Below are positions 5,509 to 6,889 of a DNA stretch of 6,889 nt, in pieces (the stretch's first letter is position 1; each line of letters starts with the position of its first letter). A model generated the notes under the pieces. That model was not told where the DNA came from. It did not search any database and saw nothing but the letters and a program-made list of their open reading frames with translations. The stretch lies in the NCBI GenBank assembly GCA_027886785.1, contig JAPCJV010000095.1:1-6889 (forward strand), written 5' to 3'. Position numbers and translations under genes: made by a program. This DNA is from Nitrososphaerota archaeon (GTDB lineage: Archaea; Thermoproteota; Nitrososphaeria; Nitrososphaerales; CADDZS01).

Positions 5509-5588
5509 TAAAACATATCAGCGGTTCAAATAGAAAAAAATCCTGTTCTGCAAGTGCTTGTACCAGTTCACGGCACAAAGTGTTTCAA

Positions 5589-5607
5589 GCTTTTTTTGGT
5601 TTGAGAG
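5589..5607 (+). repeat. Direct repeat copy 2, including a T7 tract
   Basis: Partner of 5378-5397. The T7 run (5591-5597) is preceded by CAAGC (5586-5590), complementary to GCTTG at 5556-5560, so this copy may also act as an intrinsic-type stop for a short rightward transcript. Confidence 0.4.
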
Positions 5608-5640
5608 CTAGCGTTTGGGCCGAGGAAGCTATGAGGGGAC

Positions 5641-5673
5641 TACTCAATGTCCACAAAGTGGATCCATTGAGTA
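5641..5673. repeat. Long hairpin: 9-bp plus 5-bp perfect stem
   Basis: TACTCAATG (5641-5649) pairs with CATTGAGTA (5665-5673). Inside it TCCAC (5650-5654) pairs with GTGGA (5658-5662) across an AAA loop, leaving a 2-base bulge (TC, 5663-5664). Fourteen pairs in 33 bases make this the strongest foldback I found in the window. Function unknown. Confidence 0.65.
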
Positions 5674-5723
5674 TGGAGTATATTGCTATGAGATAGTGTA
5701 GGATGTTAGCTGACGTGGCCAAC

Positions 5724-5737
5724 GCGGAAATTTCCGC
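5724..5737. repeat. 14-bp perfect palindrome GCGGAAATTTCCGC
   Basis: A gapless dyad in the gap, about 90 bases past the 3' end of the Ser/Thr-rich surface protein gene. Typical of a dimeric protein-binding site, with no adjacent TATA-like sequence that would identify a target gene. Confidence 0.45.
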
Positions 5738-5825
5738 CTATGGTATGCACTGTTATTGAGTCTGGCAGTTTATCAGCGGAAGTACAAGCTAGATCTATTT
5801 CTCCGCCTCGTAGTTGGGTTTCTGG

Positions 5826-6889
5826 TTACCAGCGCCAGCCGCTGCTTTCTTTATTGGATCTTTCGCGCCTGTTCAGTAACGCTTTCACCGGCAACCGGGC
5901 GGTGAAAAAGACCCCGAAAGCCGCTAGGACACCAAGGGCTAGAGCTACCGGCTGGTGGGGACTAGGCGCAAACATGGTCGCTGAAAAGAATTCGAATCCG
6001 CTGCGTGGAACTGAGGGTGGTTGAGCTCCTGTTACCGGGTGGGAGGGTAAAGATACTCCTTCCCCGCGACCATTTCCGTCGCAATGATCGTATCGCGCCG
6101 CGTGAATTAAATCCATTCCCCACATTCGATCTTGATACTGGCATGGGTGACGTCGATCATTATCCGTGCTGGTCGTACTCGAAGAGCTCAAAGTTGTTTG
6201 AGTGGTTTGGGAACTGCTCGTCTCTGAGGTCCATGTCGACGTAGCAGTCGAGGTAGCGGAACTGGTATCCGAGGTGGTAGTTGAAGGGTCTGTGGAAGTT
6301 ATAGAACTCGTCTCAGTAGTCAAACTTGTCGTAGAGGAGTCGCTCGTTTGCGAAGTGCTCGTCGGTAAAGTCTCTGTAGATACAGAACTGGTGATTGTAG
6401 AGGAATCAGAGGATGTTGAATAGCTACTTGTCGTCGGACTTGTAGAACTTGTCACTGATGAACTGGAACTGCTGGTTGCGGAGGTCGAGCTGTCAGTCGA
6501 AGTCGTTTTGGTTGTCGAGGTAGTGGAAGAGGTGGAGGATGAGGTGTGGGTTGTCGAATGAGAAGTGGAAGAGGAAGTGGAGGTATGTGAAGTTGACGAG
6601 CTAGACGAAGTAGAGGAATGAGTGGAAGTCGTTGAAGAGCTTGTCGTGCTGGTAGTGGAGTGAGAGGATGAGGTGGTCGTGATGCCTTGGGATTGCATAT
6701 ACAGATTCGTGTATTGCTGGGCACTGACGGGGACATAGCCGGAACCTAGTTGGTTCATCACCTGCTGAATGAAGGGGAATCCAGGATTCTGAGCATTCAT
6801 TATAACGTAGACGAAGTGTCCCCCTCCTCTTATCTGATTAACAGCGGTGGTCACATCGCTCGAGCCATATGAATAGCCGGCTGCTTCCC
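5826..6889 (-). CDS. C-terminal part of a Ser/Thr-rich, membrane-anchored surface protein (5' partial)
   Basis: The frame enters from the right edge without a start and ends in TAA at 5826-5828, giving 353 residues. The first about 68 visible residues are a folded ectodomain end: AAGYSYGSSDVTTAVNQIRG, then GGHFVYVIMNAQNPG, IQQVMNQLGSGYVPV and QQYTNLYMQSQG. I do not recognise the domain; a carbohydrate- or phosphoester-active secreted enzyme is only a guess. Then comes a roughly 170-residue stalk almost wholly of Ser and Thr (6165-6680), expected to be extended and O-glycosylated. A mixed segment with two Cys (about 6000-6164) follows, then a hydrophobic helix (VALALGVLAAFGVFFTARL, about 5890-5950) and a basic tail (NRRERSNKESSGWRW), the stop-transfer layout of a C-anchored envelope protein. 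The GTG at 6852-6854 is an internal Val, not the start. The segment between stalk and helix has different composition and may have been shifted out of frame. Confidence 0.8.
   Translation of the reverse strand, partial: EAAGYSYGSSDVTTAVNQIRGGGHFVYVIMNAQNPGFPFIQQVMNQLGSGYVPVSAQQYTNLYMQSQGITTTSSSHSTTSTTSSSTTSTHSSTSSSSSTSHTSTSSSTSHSTTHTSSSTSSTTSTTKTTSTDSSTSATSSSSSSVTSSTSPTTSSYSTSSDSSTITSSVSTETLPTSTSQTSDSSTTSLTTETSSITSTDPSTTTSDTSSATSTATSTWTSETSSSQTTQTTLSSSSTTSTDNDRRHPCQYQDRMWGMDLIHAARYDHCDGNGRGEGVSLPSHPVTGAQPPSVPRSGFEFFSATMFAPSPHQPVALALGVLAAFGVFFTARLPVKALLNRRERSNKESSGWRW
6165..6680 (-). repeat. Low-complexity Ser/Thr-coding tract
   Basis: About 516 bases of near-repetitive TCN/AGY/ACN codons encode the stalk of the surface protein. 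Units are irregular rather than exact tandem copies, with occasional Asp, Glu, Pro, His and Trp. Such tracts expand and contract easily. The opposite strand reads as a Val/Glu-rich open frame, which is an artefact of this composition. Confidence 0.75.

Larger units (their letters stand above)
5143..5825. other. 683-base gap without a convincing gene, rich in palindromes
   Basis: Open frames here lack protein-like composition. The gap holds a T-rich tract past the upstream gene, a 7-bp hairpin (5433-5449), a 16-bp perfect palindrome on a TATA-like element (5493-5508), a T7 tract (5591-5597), a 14-bp hairpin (5641-5673), a 14-bp perfect palindrome (5724-5737) and an imperfect direct repeat (5378 and 5589). 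A further AT-rich TATA-like run lies at 5293-5303. I found no tRNA, rRNA or recognisable structural RNA. An unannotated small RNA, a regulatory region or a relic mobile element are all possible. Confidence 0.5.

Noticed and set aside
5523..5535. GGTTCAAAT resembling a tRNA T-loop
   Set aside because: The flanking bases do not form a T-stem and no acceptor, D or anticodon arms can be built around it.
5346..5696. 117-codon open frame on the plus strand from a GTG
   Set aside because: Ser/Cys-rich, no recognisable motif or fold. It runs through the two hairpins and the 16-bp palindrome, and no promoter sits at the usual distance. Kept as part of the noncoding gap, though a new gene cannot be fully excluded.
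6202..6423. Val/Glu-rich plus-strand frame of 73 codons
   Set aside because: Mirror of the Ser/Thr codon tract on the minus strand.

Overview
The window looks archaeal. Five intact genes and one edge-truncated gene are separated by AT-rich elements resembling archaeal TATA boxes. In several cases the box sits about 27-35 bases before the start codon, which implies leaderless or nearly leaderless mRNAs. Likely transcript ends are T-rich tracts, mostly without hairpins. The gene content agrees: a FANCM/Hef-type repair helicase without a nuclease domain, a KaiC-like ATPase fragment, and exported proteins including one with a very long Ser/Thr linker and a C-terminal membrane anchor. Base composition is moderate. 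A TACK-type archaeon (Nitrososphaeria-like, perhaps acid-tolerant given the glutamic-peptidase-like fold) is my inference. No rRNA or other phylogenetic marker is present to settle it.

Layout. Bases 1-560 are decayed or gene-poor: a frame-broken gene tail (to 174), an unexplained cysteine-rich open frame on the minus strand (145-372), and the first 59 codons of a KaiC-like ATPase (326-505) that stops long before Walker B. Bases 570-2183 encode the Hef-like helicase. A 78-residue charged protein (2268-2504) and a 71-residue two-helix membrane protein (2791-3006) follow on the same strand. A three-helix DUF5658-like membrane protein (3182-3625) and a muconolactone-isomerase-fold protein (3845-4186) lie on the minus strand. 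The latter shares a 152-base divergent promoter region with an exported protein (4339-5142) that I read as a G1 (eqolisin) peptidase fold lacking both catalytic residues. Bases 5143-5825 hold no convincing gene but carry an unusual concentration of perfect palindromes, a 14-bp hairpin, an operator-like array on a TATA-like element and an imperfect direct repeat. From 5826 to the right edge, on the minus strand, is the C-terminal part of a large cell-surface protein.

The genes do not form one pathway. The helicase is a chromosomal repair gene. The right half is cell-envelope biology: a secreted beta-sandwich protein, a Ser/Thr-stalked anchored protein and small membrane proteins. The items most worth a second look are the catalytically empty G1-like protein with its dyad-bearing divergent promoter, the palindrome-rich gap at 5143-5825, and the truncated KaiC-like gene upstream of the helicase.
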